DNA of 64,000 nt from Chitinophaga sp. (GTDB taxonomy: Bacteria > Bacteroidota > Bacteroidia > Chitinophagales > Chitinophagaceae), in the NCBI RefSeq assembly GCF_019236475.1, contig NZ_JAFAIX010000010.1, positions 170,626 to 234,625 of the forward strand, given 5' to 3'. Positions 42,997-51,881 of the stretch are shown piece by piece (the stretch's first letter is position 1; every line of letters begins with the position of its first letter). Both the position numbers and the translations under genes were made by a program. The notes below the pieces were generated by a model that was not told the origin of the DNA, did no database searches, and was given only the letters and a program-made list of their open reading frames with translations.

Positions 42997-44967
42997 TTAA
43001 CTCATCAACGATGCTTCCAGTTGCATGATTTTCTCAAACAACTCTTCATATTGCTGATTAGCTTTCTCCAGGAATTTCAATACATCATTGTATTCGCTTT
43101 CCACGGAGGCAAATTTATTTTTATCCCCGTAGATCTCAGGTTTACCGAGACTAGCCTCTAGATCCGCTTTGCGGGCTTTGAGGTTGGCCAACTGGCCTTC
43201 TACGTTGGAAAACTGTTTCTGTTGTTTTTGCAGTTCCCTTTGCACTTCCTTATTGATAGCGCCTTTAGGAGCGACAGTTTCCTGTTTTACTTCCTTTTTA
43301 GGTTGTTCAGCGATGGTGGGAGTAGGCCCTGGACTTGGCTTAGCAGCAGGCTGCGGTGCGTTGTTGGCAGCCATGCGTTTTTTCCAAGCTTCCCATTCTG
43401 CGTAAGTACCTTTGAATTCCTTGATTTCTCCATCCACGATTTCCCAGATTTTGTTGGCCGTTTGGCTAACAAAGTAACGGTCGTGCGATACGAGTACGAG
43501 GCTACCTTCATATTTGTTCAGCGCGTCGATGAGCATCTGTACAGAGTTCATGTCCAGGTGGTTCGTAGGCTCATCCAGCATGAGGAAGTTGGCTTGGCCG
43601 ATGATGGTTTTAGCCAGTGCCACACGGGCTTTTTCACCTCCGGAGAGAATACGGATTTTCTTGAACACATCATCTCCCGTGAAGAGGAAGCAACCCAGCA
43701 ATTGACGCAGTTCCAGTTCGGTTTTGCCGCTACCGCAGTTTTTCAGTTCATCTAGGATTTCGCTGTTCAGGTCCAGGGATTCCAGTTGGTGCTGTGCATA
43801 GAAGCTGGTGATCACGTTATGACCTGGTGTATTTTCTCCCTCATGTGGTTCTGCACCAGCAATGATACGGAGCAGCGTGGATTTACCTTTACCGTTGGCA
43901 CCGATCAGCGCGATCTTATCACCGCGGTTGATTTCAGCGCTGGTATTTTTCAGGATCACATTATTCCCGAAACTTTTGCTGATATTGGTTAAGGTAGACA
44001 GAATTTTACCGGGCATTCTCTCCACGGTAAAGTTGATCCTGATTTTAGAAGGACCATTATCTACCTGTTCAATTCTGTCCAGTTTATCGAGTCTTTTTGC
44101 AATACTCTGTGCCTGAGCGGCTTTGGAGGCTTTCGCCTTAAAGCGTTCGATGAAGCGTTCCTGCTGACGGATGTAATCCTGTTGGTTTTCGTAGGCGCGT
44201 TGCTGCATTTCGCGACGCAGTTCCTTTTCCACCTGATAGTCGGCATAGTTACCGGCGTAGTGGTGCAACTGTTGCTGATAAACCTCTACGATACCGTTTA
44301 CCATTCGATCGAGGAAGAAGCGGTCGTGCGAAACAATAATTACAGCCCCGTTATAACCGGTCAGGTAGCGTTCCAGCCATTCGATGGAAGGAAGGTCCAA
44401 GTGGTTCGTAGGCTCATCGAGCATGAGTACATCCGGCTGTTGGAGGATGAGACGGGCCAGGAGTACGCGCATACGCCAGCCTCCGGAGAATTGGCTGTAT
44501 GGGCGATCCAGGTCGGCGGTGCTGAAACCTAAACCTTCCAATACTTGGGCAGTTTTATGTTTCATGTTGTAACCGTCGAGCGACTCGAATTCATGTAATT
44601 TATCACTAAATTCATGGAGGAGTTCATCCGTCTGGCTATGTTCCAGTTCCTGGGTAATTCTTTCAATATCCTTTTCCAGTTCCAGGGCTTTGCCGAAAGC
44701 CATCATGCCCACGGTGAGGATGGATTCATCCGTTTCAAAGCTGAGGAGGTCCTGGTTGAAGAAACCAATAGTAAGGTTTTTACTTTTGTTTACGCTTCCT
44801 TTGGAGACAGAATATTCACCATTAATGATACGAAGTAGGGTAGATTTACCAGTACCATTCAGCCCGATCAGACCAATACGGTCTCCGGGTTCAATATGCC
44901 AGGAGGAATCTTCCAATATCACCCTGGAGCCAAACTCAAATGTAATATCCTGTAAAGCGATTAACAT
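42997..44967 (-). CDS. ABC-F family ATPase
   Basis: This 656-residue protein has two ABC cassettes without membrane segments. Cassette 1 has Walker A GLNGTGKST and signature SGGWRMRVLLARLI; cassette 2 has GANGKGKST and LSGGEKARVALAKTI. Each has DEPTNHLD (Walker B). The linker between them (about 245-310) and a C-terminal charged coiled-coil tail (about 580-656) are typical of ABC-F translation factors related to Uup/EttA. These bind the ribosomal E site. Whether this member gives antibiotic resistance cannot be told. No drug-resistance genes are adjacent. Confidence 0.93.
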   Translation of the reverse strand: MLIALQDITFEFGSRVILEDSSWHIEPGDRIGLIGLNGTGKSTLLRIINGEYSVSKGSVNKSKNLTIGFFNQDLLSFETDESILTVGMMAFGKALELEKDIERITQELEHSQTDELLHEFSDKLHEFESLDGYNMKHKTAQVLEGLGFSTADLDRPYSQFSGGWRMRVLLARLILQQPDVLMLDEPTNHLDLPSIEWLERYLTGYNGAVIIVSHDRFFLDRMVNGIVEVYQQQLHHYAGNYADYQVEKELRREMQQRAYENQQDYIRQQERFIERFKAKASKAAQAQSIAKRLDKLDRIEQVDNGPSKIRINFTVERMPGKILSTLTNISKSFGNNVILKNTSAEINRGDKIALIGANGKGKSTLLRIIAGAEPHEGENTPGHNVITSFYAQHQLESLDLNSEILDELKNCGSGKTELELRQLLGCFLFTGDDVFKKIRILSGGEKARVALAKTIIGQANFLMLDEPTNHLDMNSVQMLIDALNKYEGSLVLVSHDRYFVSQTANKIWEIVDGEIKEFKGTYAEWEAWKKRMAANNAPQPAAKPSPGPTPTIAEQPKKEVKQETVAPKGAINKEVQRELQKQQKQFSNVEGQLANLKARKADLEASLGKPEIYGDKNKFASVESEYNDVLKFLEKANQQYEELFEKIMQLEASLMS

Positions 44968-45054
44968 AATCTAAGCAAATAGTTAAAATAAACGTGCAAA
45001 GTTACTGATAATAAGCATAAATCACAGATTATAATCTCTATGAATACAATTCTT

Positions 45055-45062
45055 TAGTTTTG
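45055..45062 (+). promoter_or_regulatory. -7 box upstream of the DUF3347 gene
   Basis: TAGTTTTG is a perfect TAnnTTTG box 18 bp before the ATG at 45081. No clear -33 TTTG was found at the usual spacing. Confidence 0.45.
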
Positions 45063-45080
45063 TTTAACAATTTAGTAATT

Positions 45081-45668
45081 ATGAAATTAAAAATATATGC
45101 ATCTATAAGTGCATTGATATTAGGTATAACCCTTTATTCTTGCCAACAACAAGGTCCTAAAACAGAAGAGGCGACACAAACAGCAGGATCTGCATTACAG
45201 GCCCCTTATAGCCAGGTATGGTATGACTCCCTGAACCAAGTAATGAATACTTACTATCATCTCTCTGCTGCATTGGTGAAGGCCGATACCGCCACTGCCA
45301 CTGTAGTTGGATTGGCCCTGAAGCAGCATATAGATCGTTTACCTTATGCACAGTTACAGATGGACAGTGCGCATTTGGGCAATATTTCCGGCATAGGGGG
45401 GAGTATCAGTGCCGAGTTAGTAGGATTACAAGGAGAAACGGGTATAGAAGGAAAGCGGGAATCCTTTCAAATGGTTTCCGACATGCTGTTTGACTTAGTG
45501 AAAGCCACCGGATTCAAGGGCCATGCTGTCTACCGACAATTCTGCCCAATGGCATTTGATGACAAAGGCGCTTACTGGTTAAGCGAAACAAGAAAGATCA
45601 CCAATCCTTATTTTGGTGAGAAAATGCTGGACTGTGGGTCTACAAACGATTCCCTGATATATAAGTAA
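45081..45668 (+). CDS. DUF3347 lipoprotein
   Basis: This 195-residue lipoprotein has a signal peptide ending LYSC (Cys near residue 20). The mature part carries a helical domain (YDSLNQVMNTYYHLSAALVKADT...) and the DUF3347 hallmark YRQFCPMAFDDKGAYWLSETRKITNPYFGEKMLDCG, whose Cys/Met/Cys residues suggest metal binding. DUF3347 domains are often fused to CusB-type adaptors or lie near copper efflux genes; here it is a separate protein 2.1 kb from the efflux operon, beyond the ABC-F gene. The start at 45081 gives the lipobox. Confidence 0.87.
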   Translation: MKLKIYASISALILGITLYSCQQQGPKTEEATQTAGSALQAPYSQVWYDSLNQVMNTYYHLSAALVKADTATATVVGLALKQHIDRLPYAQLQMDSAHLGNISGIGGSISAELVGLQGETGIEGKRESFQMVSDMLFDLVKATGFKGHAVYRQFCPMAFDDKGAYWLSETRKITNPYFGEKMLDCGSTNDSLIYK

Positions 45669-45826
45669 GATTTTGAATACTGCAATCCCGTTGCCGTTTT
45701 TCATATTATTTTACGAAAATTGACATATATAATTTGCATTTTCTGAAAGCGGTTGCTTAAAAGATGACAGCTATTTCTTAACTTCGCAAACATTTTATTA
45801 AGGAACAACGGTATCCTTTCAAAAAA

Positions 45827-47788
45827 ATGGATACTATAGAACAACGTATGATAAATATCACACTACCAGATGGCGCGGTGCGGCAGTATGATGCTGGCGT
45901 TACTGCATTGGACATCGCCAAATCCATCAGTGAAGGATTGGCGCGTAAGGTTTTGGCTGCAAAGGTAAACGGGGAGGTAATGGATGCCACCCGACCTATT
46001 ACGACGGATGCAACGTTGCAGTTACTTACGTGGACGGACACGGATGGCAAGTCTACCATGTGGCATTCTTCCGCTCACCTCATGGCGGAAGCGCTGGAAG
46101 CGCTGTATCCTGGTGTGAAACTGGGTATCGGTCCGGCAATTGAAAACGGTTTCTATTATGATATTGACCTGGGAGGTCGTACCATCACCGAAGAAGACCT
46201 GAGAAAGGTAGAAGCGAAGATGGTGGAGCTTTCCAAGCATAACAGCATATATTCCCGTAAGGAAGTGAGTAAAGCAGATGCGCTGCAATACTTCACTGAA
46301 AAAGGAGATGAGTACAAACTGGAACTGATCAATGATCTGCAGGATGGTACCATCACTTTCTACACACAGGGTGGATTCACGGATTTGTGCCGTGGGCCTC
46401 ATATTCCGAATACCAGCTTTATCAAAGCGATCAAGTTGACCAACATCGCTGGTGCTTACTGGCGCGGTAATGAGAAAAACAAAATGCTGACCCGTATCTA
46501 CGGTATCACTTTCCCTAATCAGAAAGAGCTGGACGAGTACCTGACACTGATTGAGGAAGCGAAAAAACGTGATCACCGTAAGCTGGGTAAAGAACTGGAA
46601 CTGTTTACTTTCTCTGAGAAAGTAGGCTTGGGGCTTCCTATGTGGCTGCCAAAAGGTGCGCTGCTGCGTGAACGCCTGCAACGTTTCCTCCAGGAGGCAC
46701 AGATGGCTACCGGTTACCTGCCAGTAGTTACACCGCATATCGGTAACAAAAATCTGTATGTGACTTCTGGTCACTATGAAAAATACGGCCAGGATAGTTT
46801 CCGCCCGATCACCACACCAGAAGAAGGTGAGGAGTTCATGCTGAAACCGATGAACTGTCCGCATCACTGCGAGCTGTATAAAGCATCTCCTAAATCATAT
46901 AAAGATTTGCCAGTACGCTTTGCCGAATTCGGTACTGTTTACCGCTACGAGCAACATGGTGAACTGCACGGTTTGACTCGCGTAAGAGGCTTTACTCAAG
47001 ATGATGCGCACCTTTTCTGTCGTCCTGACCAAGTGAAGGAAGAATTCATGAAAGTGATCGACCTGGTGTTGTATGTATTCAACAGTCTTGGTTTCTCCAA
47101 CTATACCGCACAGGTATCATTGCGTTCTAAAGAAGACCGCAGTAAATACATCGGTACAGATGAAAACTGGGAACTCGCGGAAAAAGCTATTATCGAATCT
47201 GCTGCTGAAAAAGGTCTGCCTACAGTAGTGGAATACGGTGAAGCTGCGTTCTATGGTCCTAAGCTGGACTTCATGGTGAAAGATGCACTGGGCCGTAAAT
47301 GGCAGTTGGGTACCATCCAGGTAGATTACAATCTGCCAGAGCGTTTTGAGCTGGAATACATTGGCGCTGACAATGCGAAGCATCGTCCGGTAATGATTCA
47401 CCGTGCACCATTCGGTTCCCTGGAGCGTTTCATCGCCGTATTGATCGAACACTGTGGCGGTAAATTCCCGCTGTGGTTGGCGCCTACACAGGTGAAAATT
47501 CTGCCTATCTCTGACAAGAGTCAGGAATATGCTGAAAAAGTGGCAGCACAACTGAAAGCAGCCGACATTCGTGCAGAGATCGATGACAGAAGTGAAAAAA
47601 TTGGTAAGAAGATTCGTGAAGCCGAGCTCGCAAAAATCCCTTACATGTTGGTACTGGGTGAAAAAGAAGCTGCCGATAATCTGGTAGCCGTTCGCCGTCA
47701 GTCCAAAGGAGACCTGGGTACCATGACCATGGATCAGTTCAAAGCACTGGTAAATGAGGAAGTGGTGAACAGGAAACCATTTGAATAG
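45827..47788 (+). CDS. thrS: Threonyl-tRNA synthetase
   Basis: This 653-residue class II synthetase has an N-terminal TGS domain ([27 protein letters not shown]) and an editing domain with [11 protein letters not shown] and [13 protein letters not shown] zinc-like motifs. The catalytic core has [15 protein letters not shown] (Cys ligand), [35 protein letters not shown] and [20 protein letters not shown]-terminal anticodon-binding domain completes it. Length is usual. It charges tRNA-Thr. The gene precedes infC by 167 bp, as in many bacteria. An internal ATG at 45848 is a possible alternative start. Confidence 0.98.
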   Translation: MDTIEQRMINITLPDGAVRQYDAGVTALDIAKSISEGLARKVLAAKVNGEVMDATRPITTDATLQLLTWTDTDGKSTMWHSSAHLMAEALEALYPGVKLGIGPAIENGFYYDIDLGGRTITEEDLRKVEAKMVELSKHNSIYSRKEVSKADALQYFTEKGDEYKLELINDLQDGTITFYTQGGFTDLCRGPHIPNTSFIKAIKLTNIAGAYWRGNEKNKMLTRIYGITFPNQKELDEYLTLIEEAKKRDHRKLGKELELFTFSEKVGLGLPMWLPKGALLRERLQRFLQEAQMATGYLPVVTPHIGNKNLYVTSGHYEKYGQDSFRPITTPEEGEEFMLKPMNCPHHCELYKASPKSYKDLPVRFAEFGTVYRYEQHGELHGLTRVRGFTQDDAHLFCRPDQVKEEFMKVIDLVLYVFNSLGFSNYTAQVSLRSKEDRSKYIGTDENWELAEKAIIESAAEKGLPTVVEYGEAAFYGPKLDFMVKDALGRKWQLGTIQVDYNLPERFELEYIGADNAKHRPVMIHRAPFGSLERFIAVLIEHCGGKFPLWLAPTQVKILPISDKSQEYAEKVAAQLKAADIRAEIDDRSEKIGKKIREAELAKIPYMLVLGEKEAADNLVAVRRQSKGDLGTMTMDQFKALVNEEVVNRKPFE

Positions 47789-47870
47789 TTCTTACAAATG
47801 TGGAAAAAAAGAATATAAGCTAATGAACATTACTATTTTTAGGTATGTTTATTGCTAAAGATTTTCGCAT

Positions 47871-47878
47871 TACTTTTG
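47871..47878 (+). promoter_or_regulatory. Possible internal promoter of infC
   Basis: TACTTTTG matches TAnnTTTG within the thrS-infC gap, 77 bp before infC. A small hairpin (TGGTCCA/TGGACCA at 47892-47898 and 47909-47915) lies between it and the start codon and may belong to the leader. Confidence 0.45.
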
Positions 47879-47955
47879 CAGAAATTGTTTTTGGTCCATG
47901 GAGGTATGTGGACCATGGACACTGGACAATTTATTAATTAACTTTTATTTTCTTA

Positions 47956-48612
47956 ATGCAAAACAGACCCAAACCAAGTTTTAACAACAGGGGAAGAAAC
48001 CCAAATTTTCGTAGAGAGCAACAACAGGAACATCGTACAAACAAGATGATCCGTGTTCCTGAAGTAAGACTCGTAGGCGAGAATATCGAAGTGGGCGTTT
48101 ATAAAACTGAAGATGCGCTTCGAATGGCGGAAGAACAGGGACTGGACCTGGTAGAAATTTCTCCAAACGCAGCACCTCCCGTATGCCGTATCATCGACTA
48201 CAACAAATTCCTCTACGAGAAGAAGAAGAAGGAAAAGGAGATGAAGGCAAATGCGCACAAAAGCGAAGTGAAAGAAATTCGCTTTACGCCTAATACCGAT
48301 GATCACGACTTCGACTTCAAAGCCAAACATGCCGAGAAATTCCTGAAAGACGGAAACAAGGTGAAAACCTATGTGCAGTTCAAAGGCCGTGCTATCATGT
48401 TTAAAGAGCGTGGTGAGCTGATCCTTCTGAAATTCGCAGAAAGACTCGCAGAAGTAGGTGGACTGGAAGGAATGCCTACCATGGAAGGTAAGCGTATGAT
48501 TGCGATCTTCGCGCCAAAAACCGCTAAGAAAAAAGACAAACAACCTAAGGAAGCGAAAGAGCCAAAAGAACCTCGCGTTGCTGAAAGCAAGCAGGAAGAT
48601 AGCGCTCAATAA
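47956..48612 (+). CDS. infC: Translation initiation factor IF-3
   Basis: This 218-residue IF-3 has an N-terminal domain (RTNKMIRVPEVRLVGENIEVGVYKTEDALRMAEEQGLDLVEISPNAAPPVCRIIDYNKFLYEKKKK) and a C-terminal domain (EIRFTPNTDDHDFDFKAKHAEKFLKDGNKVKTYVQFKGRAI). A basic, charged C-terminal tail beyond the core is common in Bacteroidota. An ATG start is used here rather than the AUU of enterobacteria. It follows thrS, but rpmI and rplT, which normally come next, are absent; a terminator ends the unit instead. Confidence 0.98.
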   Translation: MQNRPKPSFNNRGRNPNFRREQQQEHRTNKMIRVPEVRLVGENIEVGVYKTEDALRMAEEQGLDLVEISPNAAPPVCRIIDYNKFLYEKKKKEKEMKANAHKSEVKEIRFTPNTDDHDFDFKAKHAEKFLKDGNKVKTYVQFKGRAIMFKERGELILLKFAERLAEVGGLEGMPTMEGKRMIAIFAPKTAKKKDKQPKEAKEPKEPRVAESKQEDSAQ

Positions 48613-48632
48613 GACTTTGGGTTAAAATATGT

Positions 48633-48664
48633 AAGCAGCCACGCCAGGAGCGTGGCTGCTTTAG
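48633..48664. terminator. Bidirectional terminator after infC
   Basis: AAGCAGCCACGC (48633-48644) pairs perfectly with GCGTGGCTGCTT (48650-48661) around CAGGA, followed by a T-rich run. It separates infC from the convergent HD-domain gene. Confidence 0.92.
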
Positions 48665-48668
48665 TTAT

Positions 48669-49232
48669 TTATGCCTGTTCCAAGTAATGGAGGATGCGTT
48701 GTTTCATACGCTGTAGATCTGTTTCCTTGACAGGTATACCCGTTTCTTTGCCCATATCATCCCAGATACGCAATTGGATATACTGTTCAAACAGTGGGTC
48801 AGCACGGAATACAGCCGCTTCTTTTTCCGTCATGGGGCCGCCTTGGAAGGCCAGTGTCTTTTTGCTGGTTTCAGAGAGGGTATCGTAATAAGCACTGTCG
48901 GAATACGTCAAGTAACGTTTGGCCTGTACATGGCTGGCTACTAAGAGGATGAGTCGCTCAGGAAAACCTCTTTCCTGTAGAAACCTGCGCCCAAGCGTAT
49001 CATGCGCCATTGTACCATAACCCTCCATCTGTTCTTCCTCTTCAAAAAAATGGCCAATGTCGTGCAGGAATGCTGCCAGGATCATCTCATCATCAAATCC
49101 TTGTTCTTCTGCTATCAATGCCGATTGCATCATATGCATCAGCATGGTGACATCCTCTCCATAGGCTCTGTGGCCGTGGGTTTCATAAAGTGAAAATATT
49201 TCCGCTGCGATAGCTGCGTGTCTGTCTTCCAT
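48669..49232 (-). CDS. HD-domain protein related to PhnZ-type oxygenases
   Basis: This 187-residue HD-domain protein has the histidine/aspartate ligands LMHMMQSALIAEEQG, AAFLHDIGHFFEEEE, MAHDTLGRRFL and LVASHVQAKRYL, a pattern seen in mixed-valent diiron enzymes such as PhnZ and myo-inositol oxygenase rather than ordinary phosphohydrolases. A YGE motif at residues 24-26 resembles the PhnZ substrate-lid region. No phosphonate genes are nearby, so the substrate is unknown. It is monocistronic and convergent with infC. Confidence 0.75.
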   Translation of the reverse strand: MEDRHAAIAAEIFSLYETHGHRAYGEDVTMLMHMMQSALIAEEQGFDDEMILAAFLHDIGHFFEEEEQMEGYGTMAHDTLGRRFLQERGFPERLILLVASHVQAKRYLTYSDSAYYDTLSETSKKTLAFQGGPMTEKEAAVFRADPLFEQYIQLRIWDDMGKETGIPVKETDLQRMKQRILHYLEQA

Positions 49233-49348
49233 AAATCAGCATCTTTATATTGACTAACGTATATGCATATATCAAGATCGTTAATTACAGCGTATCGAAG
49301 TATTAAGAAGGAGTGAAATAACAATTTGTTTACCTTCGCTGTTTACAT

Positions 49349-50344
49349 TTGCAAAAATCTGAACCTTTGCTGAAAAGAGAACTTCGCGTCATCCTGATTT
49401 CTTTGGTGGTGAGCTTTATCCTTACTGCCGTGAAATTCGTGGCCTATGGAATGACCCATTCCGTTGCAATTTTATCTGATGCCCTGGAATCCATTATCAA
49501 TGTGGTAGCTGGCGCTTTTGCCAGTTACAGTATTTACTTAGCGGGGAAGCCGAAAGATGAAAACCATCCTTATGGCCATGGTAAAGTGGAATTCTTTTCG
49601 ATAGGATTTGAGGGCGCCATGATCTTCTTTGCAGGCATACTTATTCTTGTCAAGGCAGCACAATATTTTATCTATCCGAAAGAGCTGCATAAAATGGAGA
49701 GCGGTATATGGTTGCTGGGAGCTACCACCGTGGCCAATCTCTTACTGGGACTATATTTGAAGCACTCTGGAAAAATGCTGAATTCCATTACCATTACCGG
49801 CAATGGTCAGCATATCATGACAGATGTGTATAGTAGTGCTGGTCTGATCGTAGCATTATTAATCATTCATTTTACCGAGTGGAATTGGCTGGATCCGGCT
49901 GTTTCTGTAGTGATGGGACTGTTGATTCTGGTGAATGGATATAAACTGATGCGTCGTTCGATTTCTGGATTGATGGATGAAACCGACATGCAGGTGGTGG
50001 ATCGTGTGATAGCTATATTATCTGCGCATAGGAGAGAGAACTGGATTGATGTGCATAACATGCGTATACAGCAATATGGCAATAATTATCATATCGATTG
50101 CCATCTCACCTTACCTTATTATTTGGAGCTGAGTGAAGCCCATGACGAAGTGAAAAGGGTGGAAATGCTTGTCAATACTGAGTTTGAGAATAGTGAAGTG
50201 GAGTTCTTTATTCATATGGACCCTTGCATTCCATCTTGTTGTCATTACTGTTTGAAATCGGAATGCCCGGTTCGGAGTCATGCCTTTACTGGTGAAATCA
50301 CCTGGAGCAGAGACAATGTACTGCCGAACCGAAAGCACGGGTAA
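49349..50344 (+). CDS. Cation diffusion facilitator (CDF) transporter
   Basis: This ~331-residue CDF transporter has six membrane helices, the ASYSIYLAGKPKDENHPYGHGKVEF loop, metal-site acids and histidines in TM2 (LSDALESI) and TM5 (HIMTDVYSSAGLIVAL), and a C-terminal cytoplasmic domain (HNMRIQQYGNNYHIDCHLTLPYYLELSEAHDEVKRVE). The tail is cysteine-rich (PCIPSCCHYCLKSECP), unusual for CDFs, and may bind metal. No ATG precedes the first helix: the start is a TTG at 49349 or at 49367; the first overlaps a TACATTTG promoter-like box, so the second may be real. Confidence 0.9.
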   Translation: MQKSEPLLKRELRVILISLVVSFILTAVKFVAYGMTHSVAILSDALESIINVVAGAFASYSIYLAGKPKDENHPYGHGKVEFFSIGFEGAMIFFAGILILVKAAQYFIYPKELHKMESGIWLLGATTVANLLLGLYLKHSGKMLNSITITGNGQHIMTDVYSSAGLIVALLIIHFTEWNWLDPAVSVVMGLLILVNGYKLMRRSISGLMDETDMQVVDRVIAILSAHRRENWIDVHNMRIQQYGNNYHIDCHLTLPYYLELSEAHDEVKRVEMLVNTEFENSEVEFFIHMDPCIPSCCHYCLKSECPVRSHAFTGEITWSRDNVLPNRKHG

Positions 50345-50347
50345 TCT

Positions 50348-51556
50348 TTATTCTTCCCCTGATTCCTCGCCATCGCCGTGGCCCAGGATATCCCGAATAG
50401 GTTTAACAGCGTGGTAAATACCCCGGTTATATTTATTGCCTAATATGATTAGGGTAGTGCTGTCTTGCACAAAACGATAGAAGACAGTATTGTTACCATG
50501 CCACCAACCGTTGTGGTAAACGATATTACGGGTACTATCTGGGTACACCATCAGGCGCCATCCGAGGCCATAATTTCTAACACCTGGTTTTTCATGGCTG
50601 TAAGGGGTATAAGCGGCCTTCAATGTTTCCGGTTTCAAGAAGTGGCCGGAATACAGGGCTTGATCCCATTTCAGCATATCTTCTGCAGTACTGTAAATGC
50701 CTTTATCGCCCATTACGCCATCAAAATAAGTATCTGGTTCTGCTTGACCGTTGAACTTATGGCTTTGGGTCTGGTGCGCTCTTACAGGGGAAGCAGGGTC
50801 ATATACGAAGGTATTCATCATAAACAATGGTTTAAAGACTGTTTGCTGCATGAAATCCGCATATTTCTGACCACTGACTTTCTCGATAATAGAAGCCAGC
50901 AGGAGGTAGTTTGTATTACAATATTGGAAGTGCGTATTAGGCTGGTGTTGGATAGGAGGCTTGTGTACTTCCATCAGTTTGATCACTTCATCATTGGTGA
51001 TAAAACGATCCTGGTCTTTCCAAAGACTATCACAGAAGTACAGATAATTTGGCAAGCCACTGCGATGGCTTAGCAGCATCTTGATAGTAATTCCTTTATA
51101 AGGGAACTCTGGGAAGTAGTGCTGTAGATTATCTTCCAGGGAGAGTTTGCCATGATCCGCCAACCATAGCACTGCTGCGCCGGTAAATGTTTTTGAAACA
51201 GATGCCAGTTGAAATGCGGAGCTATCGATGATGGGGGTTCTGGTACGAAAATTCTCCAGGCCATGGTATTTCTCGAATATCACCACGCCTTTTCTGGCAA
51301 CAATCATAGCGCCGTTAAATCCTGTGCGGACAAACTTGCTATAAAAATCATTTAATCCTTGTTGTATTTGAATCGTACGTGGTGAAGTAAGGATTGCTTC
51401 CTTTTCTGACGGTGTAAGTCCTATAGTGTATAATGCACTGTCTGCCGTGGTTTTTTTCGCATGTGCTGCTTTTCGTGCTGCTGTACTCTGACAGCTTGTG
51501 ATGATGACAACTCCTGTAATAGTGAGTAGTATGCCTGCTGCTTTCAATCGCTTCAT
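50348..51556 (-). CDS. Serine hydrolase, beta-lactamase class C family, lipoprotein
   Basis: This 402-residue lipoprotein has a signal peptide with lipobox ITSC (Cys near 22). The serine hydrolase fold shows the SxxK motif in LASVSKTFTGAAVLWLAD, the YxN motif in QYCNTNYLLLASIIEKVSG and an HNGWWHGNNT stretch at the KTG-equivalent position. It resembles D,D-peptidases and esterases of the class C family rather than a true beta-lactamase. It is convergent with the CDF gene, 3 bp apart. The substrate is unknown. Confidence 0.9.
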   Translation of the reverse strand: MKRLKAAGILLTITGVVIITSCQSTAARKAAHAKKTTADSALYTIGLTPSEKEAILTSPRTIQIQQGLNDFYSKFVRTGFNGAMIVARKGVVIFEKYHGLENFRTRTPIIDSSAFQLASVSKTFTGAAVLWLADHGKLSLEDNLQHYFPEFPYKGITIKMLLSHRSGLPNYLYFCDSLWKDQDRFITNDEVIKLMEVHKPPIQHQPNTHFQYCNTNYLLLASIIEKVSGQKYADFMQQTVFKPLFMMNTFVYDPASPVRAHQTQSHKFNGQAEPDTYFDGVMGDKGIYSTAEDMLKWDQALYSGHFLKPETLKAAYTPYSHEKPGVRNYGLGWRLMVYPDSTRNIVYHNGWWHGNNTVFYRFVQDSTTLIILGNKYNRGIYHAVKPIRDILGHGDGEESGEE

Positions 51557-51881
51557 TTAGAAATGTGTGACGCTTTATTGCCTATTGATCTCCCGAACAT
51601 GTTGTAATTACAAAACACTAAATTAGTTATGAATGTTACCCCTTACCAAATAAAAATACCGCCGCGGGTCAGTTTTAATGTTTTTTTAAGAGGATGAACG
51701 TATTGTTGATTAAAAAACTTGCAACCGTTTCATTGATTTTTTGATAAAATCAAATTTGCTGGGTCAAGTATTTGAATATTCGTCAACATCTAGTAGGTTT
51801 GTGCCTTGTTAATTCCCGCGAAGGCAGCAATTATTAAGCCAATTGCACAAAAAGAATATACATATAATTTTATATAATACT
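51557..51881 (+). promoter_or_regulatory. Upstream region of serA
   Basis: This 325-bp gap between divergent genes is mostly AT-rich and has no ORF. TTTG (51771-51774), a 19-bp spacer and TAGGTTTG (51794-51801), a perfect -7 box, form a strong promoter 80 bp before the serA start. The remainder should hold the minus-strand promoter for the serine hydrolase; no clear box was seen there. Confidence 0.75.

Noticed and set aside
46022..46867. Long frame antisense to thrS
   Set aside because: It is a shadow of thrS codon bias with no family match by eye.
47953..48609. Full-length frame antisense to infC
   Set aside because: It mirrors infC on the other strand and has no recognisable domain; infC is certain.
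50348..51556. Class C beta-lactamase conferring resistance
   Set aside because: Only the general serine-hydrolase motifs are present; the layout fits a lipoprotein peptidase or esterase.
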